From Trujillonella endophytica (lineage in GTDB: Bacteria > Actinomycetota > Actinomycetes > Mycobacteriales > Geodermatophilaceae): 64,000 nt of DNA. Shown piece after piece: positions 9,401 through 19,509 of this stretch. The DNA lies in assembly GCF_900110555.1 (NCBI RefSeq), contig NZ_FOEE01000004.1:204064-268063 (forward strand). Reading direction: 5' to 3'. Within the stretch, counting starts at the first letter, position 1, and every line of letters starts with the position of its first letter. The notes under the pieces were generated by a model that was not told the DNA's origin, did not search any database, and was given only the letters and a program-made list of their open reading frames with translations. A program made the position numbers and the translations under genes.

Positions 9401-10462
9401 GTGTCCCTGCCGCTCCCCGATGGCCAGCCGACCACCAGGCGCGCGAGCACCTTCCTCGCCGACCGCCCGGCGCCGGACCGCAACCTGGCCCTGGAGCTGG
9501 TCCGCGTGACCGAGGCCGGGGCCATGGCAGCCGGTCGCTGGGTCGGCCGCGGGGACAAGAACGGCGGGGACGGCGCCGCCGTCGACGCCATGCGCGCGCT
9601 CATCGGCACGGTGAGCATGCGCGGGGTCGTCGTCATCGGCGAGGGCGAGAAGGACGAGGCGCCCATGCTCTACAACGGCGAGTCGGTCGGCGACGGCTAC
9701 GGCCCCGAGACCGACGTGGCGGTCGACCCGGTCGACGGCACCACCCTCATGGCCAAGGGCATGCCCAACGCCATCTCGGTCATGGCCGTGGCCGACCGCG
9801 GCGCGATGTACGACCCGTCGGCGGTCTTCTACATGGAGAAGATCGCGGTCGGCCCGTCCGCCGCCGACGTCGTCGACATCACCGCACCCGTCGCGGAGAA
9901 CATCCGCCGGGTCGCCAAGGCCAAGCACTCCTCGGTCGCCGACGTGACGGTCTGCATCCTCGACCGACCGCGGCACCAGCAGCTGGTGCAGGAGGTCCGC
10001 GAGGCCGGCGCCCGGATCAAGTTCATCAGCGACGGCGACGTGGCCGGCGCGATCGCCGCGGCGCGCGAGGGCACCGGCGTGGACATGCTCGTGGGCATCG
10101 GCGGCACGCCCGAGGGGATCATCGCGGCCTGCGCCCTCAAGTGCATGGGCGGGGCGCTGCAGGGGCGGCTGTGGCCCCAGGACGACGCCGAGCGGCAGAA
10201 GGCGATCGACGCCGGGCACGATCTCGACCGGGTGCTCTCCATCGACGACCTGGTCACCGGCGACGTCTTCTTCGTCGCCACCGGCGTCACCGACGGCGAA
10301 CTCCTGCGCGGCGTCCAGTACCGGGCGGGCGGGTGCACCACCCAGTCGCTGGTCATGCGGTCGCGCTCGGGCACGATCCGGCTGATCGACAGCCTGCACT
10401 CGCTGGAGAAGCTGCGCGCCTACTCGGCCGTGCCCTTCGACCGCAGCGACCTCGCGGACTGA
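9401..10462 (+). CDS. glpX: Class II fructose-1,6-bisphosphatase
   Basis: A gluconeogenic enzyme that hydrolyses fructose-1,6-bisphosphate to fructose-6-phosphate; metal dependent. Motifs: [26 protein letters not shown] and the metal-binding [13 protein letters not shown], followed by [23 protein letters not shown] at 9401 is chosen because GGAGG lies at 9392-9396; the frame extends upstream to 9344 without one. At 353 residues it is family-typical. Confidence 0.95.
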   Translation: MSLPLPDGQPTTRRASTFLADRPAPDRNLALELVRVTEAGAMAAGRWVGRGDKNGGDGAAVDAMRALIGTVSMRGVVVIGEGEKDEAPMLYNGESVGDGYGPETDVAVDPVDGTTLMAKGMPNAISVMAVADRGAMYDPSAVFYMEKIAVGPSAADVVDITAPVAENIRRVAKAKHSSVADVTVCILDRPRHQQLVQEVREAGARIKFISDGDVAGAIAAAREGTGVDMLVGIGGTPEGIIAACALKCMGGALQGRLWPQDDAERQKAIDAGHDLDRVLSIDDLVTGDVFFVATGVTDGELLRGVQYRAGGCTTQSLVMRSRSGTIRLIDSLHSLEKLRAYSAVPFDRSDLAD

Positions 10463-10480
10463 CCGGCGCCCAGCCCCACC

Positions 10481-10497
10481 AGCCCGCTGCGCGGGCT
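10481..10497 (+). terminator. Hairpin downstream of glpX
   Basis: AGCCCGC-tgc-GCGGGCT, a perfect 7-bp stem with a 3-nt loop 19 nt after the glpX stop, followed by a pyrimidine-rich stretch. Probable intrinsic terminator. The rest of 10498-10640 shows no feature I can support. Confidence 0.6.
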
Positions 10498-10640
10498 TCC
10501 CGTCCCGGCCACTCTGCCGGCGGTCTCCTGACGTTGCGGGCGCGATCGCCCCGGCAACGTCCCGAGGTCGCCGGCAGGGTCGCTGCCGAGCCGGGTCCGG
10601 ACCCCGGTGGACCCGGCGCCGGCTGCGAACCGGTCGCGTC

Positions 10641-11249
10641 TCAGCCCCACCACTTCCGCTTCGCCGGCTCGCCGGGCGCCAGGCTGCGCAGCCGCAGGTC
10701 CCCGAAGACCGTGCGAGCGCTGACCACCACCAGCGGCGTGCCGGCGGCGCGCGGCACCGGCGCGAGCTGGGTGCGCTTGTCGCCGAAGACGGTCCAGCCG
10801 CTCAGCTCGGCCTCCACGCCCTCGTCGACGACGACGTCCACGTCGCCGAAGACGGCGCCCAGCCGCAGCTCCACCCGGTCCGCGCTCGTGCGCAGCCCGC
10901 GGAGGTCGAGCCGGATGTCGCCGAACACGGTGGCCACGGCCTGCGGCAGCCCCGTCGTCCCCTGCAGGACGACGTCGCCGAACAGCGACGTCATCCGCTC
11001 CGGAGCACGCGCACCGACGACCGCCGCGGCCGCCGGTGCCGGTGCCGCCGTCCCTCCCGGGAGGTCCGCCACCAGCCCGGCGAGCTCGGCGGTGGTCACG
11101 GCCCCGTGCGCCGCGGCGGCACGCTCGCCGAACTCGTCGACGTCGATGCGGCCCTCGGCGAGCGCGGTCTGCAGCCGCGCGACCACGGCCTCGCGGTCGG
11201 CGTCGGAGGCCCGGACCGCCGGGGGGCGATCGGCGTCGTCGTCGGTCAC
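10641..11249 (-). CDS. DUF1707 / LiaF-like cell-wall-active protein
   Basis: A 202-residue protein. Residues about 8-62 form a DUF1707 (SHOCT-like) module: [36 protein letters not shown]. After a short Ala linker, residues 88-200 contain four copies of the VFGD motif ([43 protein letters not shown]) typical of the LiaF/DUF2154 beta-helix. There is no membrane helix. GTG start at 11249. Related proteins are linked to envelope-stress sensing, but the role here is unknown. Confidence 0.85.
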   Translation of the reverse strand: MTDDDADRPPAVRASDADREAVVARLQTALAEGRIDVDEFGERAAAAHGAVTTAELAGLVADLPGGTAAPAPAAAAVVGARAPERMTSLFGDVVLQGTTGLPQAVATVFGDIRLDLRGLRTSADRVELRLGAVFGDVDVVVDEGVEAELSGWTVFGDKRTQLAPVPRAAGTPLVVVSARTVFGDLRLRSLAPGEPAKRKWWG

Positions 11250-11320
11250 CCCCCGACCGTAGACGGCGACGGCCCCGCCGCCCGGAGACCGGGCGACGGG
11301 GCCGTCGACTGCGTTGGTGC

Positions 11321-12463
11321 TCAGCTGCTGGGGTAGCGCCCCAGGCAGTAGTCGTCCGGCGCGGTGGCCGCATTCCGGCCCCCGCAGGTGAGGCCGTACT
11401 GGTAGTACGCGTCGAGACCCGACGCGCCCTCGAAGCCGCGCATCACGTCGCAGGCGAACATCTCGCCCTCCTCGCACAGGTCGGCGAACTCCTGGATCTC
11501 CGGGGGCGCGCCCGTCGGCGCCGGGCCGGCCGCGGGCAGGTTGGTCGAGCCACCGCCCGAGCCACCGCCGGAACCGCCACCCGTGCTGCCGCCCGAACCG
11601 GTGCCCGAGCCCAGGCGCGACTCGCAGGTGCCGGACTCGTACTCGATCCGGCCGCCGCAGGTGCCGCCGTACTCCTCCCACGTCGAGTCGACCGGGGTGT
11701 CGAGCCACAGGTCGTCGCAGGCCCCCATGTCGCCCTCGTAGCAGGCGTCGGCCTGGTCCTGCCAGTCCCCCTCCTCGTCCGGGCCGAGGCCCGTGGGCGG
11801 CTCGCCCTCGGGGAGGTCGTCGGAACCCGAGCCACCGCTGGAGGTGGACGGCCGGGACGACGAGGAGCTGGACGACGAGCTCGACGACGAACTCTCGCTG
11901 GTCGACGTCGAGGCCGAGGTGGTGGACGGCGACGACGTGTTGTCCTTGTCGTCGTCCTTCAGCAGGAAGAACAGACCCACGCCGACACCGGCCAGGACGA
12001 CCACGACCGCGACGATGATCGCGATGAGCTTTCCGCTGCCGCCGCCCGAGGAACCCCCCGGGCCGCCGGGGCCGTAGCCGGGCGGGGGCCCACCCGGACC
12101 GCCGGGGCCACCGTACTGCGGCTGCCCGTACTGGGGCTGGCCGTACTCCGGCTGGCCGTACTGCGGCTGCCCGTACTGGGGCTGGCCGTACTGCGGCTGC
12201 CCGTACTCCGGCTGCGGCTGCTGCCCGTACTGGGGCTGGCCGTATTCCGGCTGGCCGAACTGCGCGGTCTGGTCGCGCTGGTCGCCCGGCTGGCCGTACT
12301 GACCCGGCTGGAACTGCTGCGTGGGCGGAGCGGGCTGGCCGATCTGCTGGGTGGGCTCGTCCGCGGGGCCGCCCTGGCCCGGCTGCTGGCCCCAGCCCTG
12401 GTCGGCAGGCTGCTGACCCGAGGGGTCGGAGCCACCCTGAGGCGGATACGGCGGCTGAGACAT
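11321..12463 (-). CDS. YGQP-repeat single-pass membrane protein with duplicated Cys module
   Basis: A 380-residue protein of unusual layout. Residues 1-145 are a low-complexity Gln/Pro/Tyr/Gly region with about ten [10 protein letters not shown] repeats. A transmembrane helix follows at about 146-168 ([23 protein letters not shown]), then a Ser-rich linker with a run of 13 serines. The outer part has two related modules, [13 protein letters not shown]...YGGTCGGR and [13 protein letters not shown]...YGLTCGGR, separated by a Gly/Ser linker. The paired cysteines suggest disulfide-bonded exported modules. Such proteins occur in actinobacteria as uncharacterised membrane proteins; function unknown. 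Confidence 0.85.
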   Translation of the reverse strand: MSQPPYPPQGGSDPSGQQPADQGWGQQPGQGGPADEPTQQIGQPAPPTQQFQPGQYGQPGDQRDQTAQFGQPEYGQPQYGQQPQPEYGQPQYGQPQYGQPQYGQPEYGQPQYGQPQYGGPGGPGGPPPGYGPGGPGGSSGGGSGKLIAIIVAVVVVLAGVGVGLFFLLKDDDKDNTSSPSTTSASTSTSESSSSSSSSSSSSSRPSTSSGGSGSDDLPEGEPPTGLGPDEEGDWQDQADACYEGDMGACDDLWLDTPVDSTWEEYGGTCGGRIEYESGTCESRLGSGTGSGGSTGGGSGGGSGGGSTNLPAAGPAPTGAPPEIQEFADLCEEGEMFACDVMRGFEGASGLDAYYQYGLTCGGRNAATAPDDYCLGRYPSS

Positions 12464-12772
12464 GGTGCGGACTCCTCGGGACGGCGGAACGGCTCACGGC
12501 GGAACGTGGCCAGGGGATGCTATGTGGCCCGCTGGGGCCCGACCAGCACGGTCGGGTCACGTCGGGCCGCGGAGGCACCCTCGGCGTCCGCGGTTGCGGA
12601 GGACTTGCGGACTGCTGGGAACGCGCCGGGGAACCCCTCGTCGGGGCACCGTACGGCCGCGGGAGCCCGTACGGGCCGCGGCGCGAGCACCGCCTCCTCC
12701 GGAGGGGGCAGCGTGCGGCATCTAGGGTCCCTCCCGGAGCACCCATCCCACTCACCTCACGGGAGCGCAGCC
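12464..12772. other. Divergent intergenic region upstream of fumC
   Basis: This 309-bp gap separates the YGQP-repeat gene from fumC. A fumC ribosome site GGGAG is visible at about 12761-12765. A TAGGGT hexamer near 12723-12728 is a plausible -10 element, but no convincing -35 could be paired with it. No coding region is supported in any frame. Confidence 0.4.
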
Positions 12773-14203
12773 ATGCCCCCAGCCGATCAGGCCCCCCAGG
12801 GCGGTCCCCGGACCGCCGACGCGGAGTACCGCGTCGAGCACGACTCGATGGGGGAGGTGCGCGTCCCGGCCTGGGCCAAGTGGCGGGCGCAGACCCAGCG
12901 CGCCGTCGAGAACTTCCCCATCTCGGGCACGCCGATCGAGCGTGCCCTCATCGGCGCGCTGGCGGCCATCAAGGGCGCGGCTGCGAGCGTGAACGCCGAC
13001 CTCGGCGTGCTCGACGCCGAGATCGCCGGCGCCGTCCGCGAGGCCGCCACGCGCGTGGCCCAGGGCGAGTTCGACGAGCACTTCCCGATCGACGTGTTCC
13101 AGACCGGTTCCGGCACGTCGAGCAACATGAACACCAACGAGGTCATCGCGACCCTCGCCACCGAGTCCCTCGGCCGGCCGGTGCACCCCAACGACCACGT
13201 CAACGCGTCGCAGTCGTCCAACGACGTGTTCCCCTCGGCCATCCACGTGGCGGCCACCAGCGCGATCGTCCGCGACCTGATCCCGGCACTGCAGCACCTC
13301 GAGCTGTCGCTGTCGCGCAAGGCCGACGAGTACGTCGGCGTGGTCAAGAGCGGCCGCACCCACCTCATGGACGCCACGCCGGTCACCCTCGGCCAGGAGT
13401 TCGGTGGGTACGCCGCCGCCGTCCGCTACGGCATCGAGCGGCTGCGGGCCTCCCTCCCCCGCATCGGCGAGCTGCCGCTGGGCGGCACCGCCGTCGGTAC
13501 CGGCATCAACACCCCGCCCGGGTTCGCCGCGAAGATCATCGAGAAGCTGGCCGGCGAGCTCGACCTGCCGCTGACCGAGGCCCGGGACCACTTCGAGGCG
13601 CAGAGCTCGCGCGACGGCCTGGTCGAGGCCTCGGGCCAGCTCAAGACGATCGCAGTCGGCCTCGTCAAGATCGCCAACGACCTGCGCTGGATGGGCTCGG
13701 GACCGCGCACCGGCCTGGCCGAGATCAACCTGCCCGACCTCCAGCCGGGCAGCTCGATCATGCCCGGCAAGGTGAACCCGGTGATCCCGGAGGCGACTAT
13801 CCAGGTCGCCGCCCAGGTCATCGGCAACGACGCGGCGGTCACCTTCGCCGGGACGACGGGCGTCTTCGAGCTCAACGTGACGCTGCCGCTCATGGCCCGC
13901 AACGTGCTCGAGTCGATCCGGCTGCTGGCCAACGTCAGCCGGGTGCTCGCCGACCGCTGCGTGGACGGGATCACCGCCAACGTCGACCGCTGCCGCGAGT
14001 ACGCCGAGTCCTCCCCCTCGATCGTCACGCCGCTGAACAAGTACATCGGCTACGAGGAGGCGGCGATCGTGGCCAAGCAGTCGCTCAAGGAGCAGAAGAC
14101 GATCCGGCAGGTCGTCCTGGAGCGCGGCTACGTCGAGCAGGGAAAGCTCACCGAGACCCAGCTCGACGAGGCCCTCGACGTCCTCTCGATGACCCACCCC
14201 TGA
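12773..14203 (+). CDS. fumC: Class II fumarate hydratase
   Basis: A TCA cycle enzyme interconverting fumarate and malate. At 476 residues it carries family motifs [49 protein letters not shown] and the superfamily signature [11 protein letters not shown] at about 326-336, containing the catalytic loop serine. ATG at 12773 is preceded by GGGAG. It belongs to the iron-independent tetrameric class. The next gene, gltA, is also a TCA enzyme, but a strong hairpin separates them. Confidence 0.96.
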   Translation: MPPADQAPQGGPRTADAEYRVEHDSMGEVRVPAWAKWRAQTQRAVENFPISGTPIERALIGALAAIKGAAASVNADLGVLDAEIAGAVREAATRVAQGEFDEHFPIDVFQTGSGTSSNMNTNEVIATLATESLGRPVHPNDHVNASQSSNDVFPSAIHVAATSAIVRDLIPALQHLELSLSRKADEYVGVVKSGRTHLMDATPVTLGQEFGGYAAAVRYGIERLRASLPRIGELPLGGTAVGTGINTPPGFAAKIIEKLAGELDLPLTEARDHFEAQSSRDGLVEASGQLKTIAVGLVKIANDLRWMGSGPRTGLAEINLPDLQPGSSIMPGKVNPVIPEATIQVAAQVIGNDAAVTFAGTTGVFELNVTLPLMARNVLESIRLLANVSRVLADRCVDGITANVDRCREYAESSPSIVTPLNKYIGYEEAAIVAKQSLKEQKTIRQVVLERGYVEQGKLTETQLDEALDVLSMTHP

Positions 14204-14216
14204 CCCGTCCCCGGCG

Positions 14217-14249
14217 GGGATCGGGGGCCGTCTCCACGGCCCCGATCCC
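14217..14249 (+). terminator. Terminator between fumC and gltA
   Basis: GGGATCGGGGGCCGT-ctcc-ACGGCCCCGATCCC forms a 14-bp stem with one bulged G and a 4-nt loop, 13 nt after the fumC stop. It indicates that gltA has its own promoter. Confidence 0.8.
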
Positions 14250-14306
14250 TGCCGAGGCGGTGCCACCCGGTGGCAGGACGCTGCCGGATGAGTAGCGTCC
14301 CCCTCG

Positions 14307-15623
<1,317 letters not shown>

Positions 15624-15634
15624 CGGGTCCGCAC

Positions 15635-15910
15635 GTGTCCGAGCCGCCCGGGGAGGTCATCGTCCTGCCGCCGCTGCCGCTGGCGACGGGGCAGGTCCTC
15701 CCCGGCGGCGAGGGCGCCGCCGACGCGGCGCGGCGGATCACCGAGGTCGCGCTCGTCGTCCGCACGGAGGACGGCGCCGAGCACCGCGTCGTCCTCGTCG
15801 AACAGCACGGCGCCTGGTGGGCGCCGGCCCAGCCGCGGTGGACGACGTCCCCCGACAGGTCCACCGATCGGGCGACACCGGCCGGAAACCACCCTCACCC
15901 GGAGGGGTGA
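15635..15910 (+). CDS. Small hypothetical protein
   Basis: A 91-residue ORF starting GTG 11 nt after gltA; no family recognised. It contains a short beta-rich stretch (ITEVALVVRTEDGAEHRVVLVEQHGAWW) with coding-like codon use, then a polar tail. Its stop lies in the CTCACCC/GGGTGAG hairpin at 15894-15911, which could terminate gltA. It may be a non-coding spacer; confidence is limited. Confidence 0.45.
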   Translation: MSEPPGEVIVLPPLPLATGQVLPGGEGAADAARRITEVALVVRTEDGAEHRVVLVEQHGAWWAPAQPRWTTSPDRSTDRATPAGNHPHPEG

Positions 15911-15911
15911 G
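15894..15911 (+). terminator. Hairpin after gltA and the small ORF
   Basis: CTCACCC (15894-15900) and GGGTGAG (15905-15911) form a 7-bp stem with a 4-nt loop at the end of the gltA transcription unit. There is no T tract. Confidence 0.45.
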
Positions 15912-16020
15912 CCGCACTCCCCCGCCCCTCCGGGCACCCGCCCGTCCCGTCGATACGACGGCGAGGCCGCTGCACAGCAGCGCGCCGGCCACGTAGGACG
16001 AGACCGCCGGGGGACGCGCA

Positions 16021-18036
16021 GTGCCTGCACCACGCACGCCCGCCTCCCGGGGTCCCCGAACTCCGGCCCGGTCCGCCGGGGCCCGGGGCGCCGTGGCCCG
16101 TCCCACCACGACGCGCACCCCGATGACCGCGCAGGAAGCCGCGGCCATCCGGGCCCTGCTCGCCGCCCGCGCCGCCGCCGGGCAGCAGGCCTCCGCCCGC
16201 CCCGCTCCCGGTCCGCGGAAGCCCTCCGGCAGCCGGTCCACCACCACCCGCCGCACGCCCTCGGGCACCCGCTCGTCGTCGGCCCGGCGCCCGGCCGCGC
16301 GGTCGGCGAAGCGCCGGCCCTCCCGCCCGTCCGCCTGGCAGCGCCTCGTCTCGGGCTCGGACGCGCAGCGGTGGAAGCGCCGGGCGCTCGTCGTCGCCCT
16401 GGGCGTCGTCCTCCCGGTCCTCGCCGGCACCCTCTCCCCCACCCCGCCCGCCCCGGCGACCGCCGCGGCGTCGGACCCCACCGGCGTGGCCGTGGCCACC
16501 CGTCAGGGCCTCGCCGACGCCGCCGCCCGCTACCGGCAGCTGCAGCAGGACCTCGCCGGACGCCGCGACGCGCTGGCCCGCGCCGAAGCCGCCGAGGCGC
16601 AGGCGCGCGCTGCCACCGCGACCGCGCAGGCCGCCGTGGGCGAGCTCGCCGCCGACCTCTACCGCCGGACGCCCGGGCAGCGCATGCCCCTCGTCGGGCT
16701 GGACGCCGACGATCCCGGGGCGGCCGCCGACGTGCTGTGGCTGCAGGGGATCGCCGAACACACCCAGGAACAGAACTCCGTGGACGTCGTCCGGGCCGCC
16801 CGCGCGCAGCAGGCCGTCACCGCGGCCGCCACGGCCACCCGCGCCGCGCGCCTCGCCGTCGACAGTGCGCTGGCCGAGTCCCGGACCCTGCTGGCCGAGG
16901 TCCGCAGGCAGGTCTCGGGGCTCGCGCCGGCGACGACCGCCCAGCTGGCCGCACTCGGCGCCGTCCCGGCCGCGGCGGAGCAGCAGGAGCGCAACCAGCA
17001 GGCGCTGCGGCGCTGGCAGGACCAGCTCGGCGCCCTCGCGCTGGCCGGCATCCAGCCGCCGACCGCCGCGGAGCTGGCCGACCCCGCCGCGCTGCCGCCC
17101 GGGTTCTCCCCCGCGCTCGACGGCACCGGCACGCCCGTCCCCGGTGTGGCGCTGGCCGTCGTCGGCAACCGGCCGGTCACCGTTCTGCCCGCGGAGACCG
17201 TCGCCGCCGTCAGCATCGCCTTCGCCCAGCTCGGCCGCCCCTACCTGGCGGGCGGCACGGGCCCCGACGCCTACGACTGCGGCGGCCTCACCACCGCCGC
17301 CTGGATGCAGGCGGGCTACGGCCTGCCTGCCGCGGCGACCGACCAGTGGGCCACCGGCGCGCCGGTCCCGGTCTCGCAGTTGCAGGTCGGGGACCTCGTG
17401 TTCGCCGACGGCGGCGCCGACGTGGGCATCTACGTCGGCGAGGGCCAGGTGCTCGGTTCCTCGGCCGCCGGCTGGTCGGTCGGCGTCCGGGTGATGGCCG
17501 GCGCGAGCGGTGCGATCCGGGTGACCCTGCCGGCTCCGGCCGCGGCGAACCCGGCGCTTCCCGCCGCGGTCTCCGGCAACGGGGCCTGCGGCGCGCCGCC
17601 GTCACCCGTCGGTCCGGTGAGCCCCGCGTGGGGCGGGTTCGGCAACGGCCGGATCCCCGCCGCGGCGCTGTGCGCGATCGGCGAGTTCCACGCCCTGCGC
17701 TGCGACGCCGCCGCCGGCTACGCCGCGCTGGCCGACGCCTTCGCCGAGGCCTTCGACCGTCCGCTGTGCATCACCGACTCCTACCGGTCCTTCGGCGCGC
17801 AGGTCTCCGCGTTCCGGGCCAAGCCGCGGCTGGCCGCCGTCCCGGGCACGTCCAACCACGGCTGGGCCCTGGCGGTGGACCTCTGCGGCGGCATCAACCG
17901 CAGCGGCAGCGCCGAGTGGCGGTGGATGTCGGCCAACGCCGGCCGCTTTGGATTCGTGCAGCCCGACTGGGCAGGTCCGGCCGGCGAGAAGCCGGAGCCG
18001 TGGCACTGGGAGTTCGGCCACCTGCTCGACTCCTAG
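16021..18036 (+). CDS. Secreted NlpC/P60-like plus VanY-type D-Ala-D-Ala carboxypeptidase
   Basis: A 671-residue cell-wall protein. An Arg/Thr/Ser-rich cytoplasmic start precedes a signal/anchor helix at about 122-145 (ALVVALGVVLPVLAGTL). A long Ala-rich coiled coil spans about 165-345. An NlpC/P60 module at about 395-490 has the nucleophile Cys420 (YDCGGLT), but the expected HVGIYVG is ADVGIYVG, so the catalytic His is replaced by Asp. A VanY peptidase domain at about 545-671 keeps the zinc motif SNHGWALAVD (His near 613) and EPWHWEF near the end. The C-terminal domain is therefore predicted active and the NlpC domain doubtful. GTG start at 16021; monocistronic. Confidence 0.88.
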   Translation: MPAPRTPASRGPRTPARSAGARGAVARPTTTRTPMTAQEAAAIRALLAARAAAGQQASARPAPGPRKPSGSRSTTTRRTPSGTRSSSARRPAARSAKRRPSRPSAWQRLVSGSDAQRWKRRALVVALGVVLPVLAGTLSPTPPAPATAAASDPTGVAVATRQGLADAAARYRQLQQDLAGRRDALARAEAAEAQARAATATAQAAVGELAADLYRRTPGQRMPLVGLDADDPGAAADVLWLQGIAEHTQEQNSVDVVRAARAQQAVTAAATATRAARLAVDSALAESRTLLAEVRRQVSGLAPATTAQLAALGAVPAAAEQQERNQQALRRWQDQLGALALAGIQPPTAAELADPAALPPGFSPALDGTGTPVPGVALAVVGNRPVTVLPAETVAAVSIAFAQLGRPYLAGGTGPDAYDCGGLTTAAWMQAGYGLPAAATDQWATGAPVPVSQLQVGDLVFADGGADVGIYVGEGQVLGSSAAGWSVGVRVMAGASGAIRVTLPAPAAANPALPAAVSGNGACGAPPSPVGPVSPAWGGFGNGRIPAAALCAIGEFHALRCDAAAGYAALADAFAEAFDRPLCITDSYRSFGAQVSAFRAKPRLAAVPGTSNHGWALAVDLCGGINRSGSAEWRWMSANAGRFGFVQPDWAGPAGEKPEPWHWEFGHLLDS

Positions 18037-18039
18037 GTG

Positions 18040-18131
18040 CAACTTCGCGCTTCTGCCCCGGGCAGAAGCGCGAAGTTGCCCCGGGCAGAAGCGCGAAGTT
18101 GCACCGGGCAGAAGCGCGAGATTGCACCGGG
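18040..18131. repeat. Palindromic/tandem copies of the 23-24-bp repeat family
   Basis: One forward copy, CAACTTCGCGCTTCTGCC, faces three inverted copies with 23-bp period (CAGAAGCGCGAAGTTGC + CCCGGG or ACCGGG). The first two form a near-perfect palindrome over 18040-18078 centred on CCCGGG. It begins 4 nt after the NlpC/VanY stop and may serve as its terminator. Same family as 1-87 and 19386-19440. Confidence 0.85.
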
Positions 18132-18143
18132 ACCTCGGGGGCT

Positions 18144-18908
18144 TCAGAGCCAGGGCAGGGTGGGCAGCGCGCGCAGTGGCAGCCGGAGGCAGGGCTCCCC
18201 CGTCGACTCGGCCAGCCGCGCCGCGACGCCGGCCACCGCGCCCGCCACGGGGCGACCGGGCGTGAGCACCACCTGCATGTCCGGCATCGCCAGGCCGGCA
18301 CCGGCCACCCGGTCGAGCACCCGCTCGGGCGCGGCGAACGGCGCCGAGGCGAGCAGCGGAACGGCCGGGTGCGACCACAGCGCCACCGGGCCCTCGACCC
18401 GCAGCTCGGTCTCCACCGCCGCCGACCGCGCCGTCGCCGCCGCACGGAGCCGGGCCGCGGCCGCAGGGTCGGTCGACGGCGCCGGCGTCCAGGGCAGCGC
18501 GACGTCGTCCCGGCGGACGACGACGCGCCAGCCCAGCGCGACCCGCCGCCCGTCGGCCCAGTCCAGGACGGCGACGCCGTCGGCCGCGGCCGAGGCGTCC
18601 GGCACGGGCCGGTGGGCCACCCACGAGCAGAGGGCGGCCGCGAGCGCGCCGGGCGTCGGGCGGACCCCCGCCGCGGTCATGTCCTCGGCCAGATCCCGCA
18701 GCGGGGTCCGGAGCGTCCGCTCGTCCTCCCGCACGACCACCACGGGGCCGTCCACGCGGTCGTCGGCGAGCACCACCCGCAGCCGCGGGGTGGCGAGGTC
18801 GGGCAGCACCTCGAGCGCGACGTCCCGCAGGTCCGCGGGGTCGACGGGAACAGGGCGGAGCCGGTGCAGCAGGCTCCCGGCCGACCGGCCGAAGCGCGGA
18901 TCGGTCAC
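18144..18908 (-). CDS. Hypothetical protein, second gene of a coupled pair
   Basis: A 254-residue protein, no family recognised. GTG at 18908 overlaps the TGA of the upstream gene (GTGA), indicating translational coupling. Visible features: LLHRLRPVPVDPADLRDVALEVLPDLATPRLRVVLADD, an internal VALGWRVVVRRDDVALPWTP stretch and a C-terminal LRLPLRALPTLPWL. It is Ala/Asp/Arg-rich with no membrane helix or signal. Mixed alpha/beta appearance; function unknown. Confidence 0.65.
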   Translation of the reverse strand: MTDPRFGRSAGSLLHRLRPVPVDPADLRDVALEVLPDLATPRLRVVLADDRVDGPVVVVREDERTLRTPLRDLAEDMTAAGVRPTPGALAAALCSWVAHRPVPDASAAADGVAVLDWADGRRVALGWRVVVRRDDVALPWTPAPSTDPAAAARLRAAATARSAAVETELRVEGPVALWSHPAVPLLASAPFAAPERVLDRVAGAGLAMPDMQVVLTPGRPVAGAVAGVAARLAESTGEPCLRLPLRALPTLPWL

Positions 18909-19213
18909 CGGGGAACCCCGGCCAGCACCGACCGCAGCGCCTCGGGCAGCTCCGGCAGGGCCAGCACGCTGTCCAGTTCGATCGCCGAGAGGCGCACGGG
19001 CAGCACGTCGTCGTCCCATCCGGCGACCCGGCGCACGCGGGCGGCGGGATCGGGCCAGACGGCGTCGCGGGCCATCGCCACGTGCAGTTCGGTGAGGACG
19101 TCGGCCAGGTGGATCGCCGCGACGGGGTGCACCTCGTCGGCGGCCAGCCCGACCCGGACGGCGGCGGCGAGGGCGGCGCGGGCCGGGGCTGCCAGCCAGT
19201 ACGGCACGAGCAC
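18905..19213 (-). CDS. Hypothetical protein, first gene of a coupled pair
   Basis: About 102 residues from the GTG at 19213. A second GTG is at 19207, and the frame stays open and coding-like upstream (SGEFDLSALAAGDPTPG) without an obvious start codon, so the true N-terminus may be an alternative codon. Sequence: helical LAAPARAALAAAVRVGLAADEVHPVAAIHLADVLTELHVAMA, then WDDDVLPVRLSAIELDSVLALPELPEALRSVL. No family recognised. It shares the GTGA overlap with the following gene and lies just before the flagellar locus. Confidence 0.55.
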   Translation of the reverse strand: MLVPYWLAAPARAALAAAVRVGLAADEVHPVAAIHLADVLTELHVAMARDAVWPDPAARVRRVAGWDDDVLPVRLSAIELDSVLALPELPEALRSVLAGVPR

Positions 19214-19385
19214 CCCCGGCGTCGGGTCACCGGCGGCGAGGGCGCTCAGGTCGAACTCCCCGGAGACGTCCCCGGCGCCCTGCGGCGGAGGGGGCAGGCG
19301 GTCACGGTGGAGATATCGGCAGTCCGGGGCGGGGTCGGACCCTGACGGGCGCCTCCGAACGCGGCGATCCCGCCCCGCCCCGCCG

Positions 19386-19440
19386 TCCCCCGGGCAGAAG
19401 AGCGGAATTGCCCCGGGGCAGAAGCGCGAAATTGCCCGGG
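19386..19440. repeat. Two tandem copies of the 23-24-bp repeat family
   Basis: Two units of CCCGGGGCAGAAGCGCGAAA type in the inverted orientation occupy most of the spacer between the sigma-like gene (ending at 19510) and the hypothetical pair. In the region 19274-19509 nothing else is supported. Confidence 0.8.
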
Positions 19441-19509
19441 AACGGGCGGGGACGGCGCCGGCCCCGGCTCGCGAGGCGAACCGGGGCCGGAGGGGGCGAG
19501 CGTCTGCGA

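Noticed and set aside
10641-12755. A 704-codon minus-strand open frame
   Set aside because: Only its last 202 codons (10641-11249) match a family; the rest runs out of frame through the YGQP-repeat gene and is an effect of GC bias.
15840-16020. c-di-AMP (ydaO-type) riboswitch ahead of the NlpC/VanY gene
   Set aside because: These riboswitches precede wall hydrolases in actinobacteria, but the conserved pseudoknot segments could not be matched by eye. A covariance-model search would decide.
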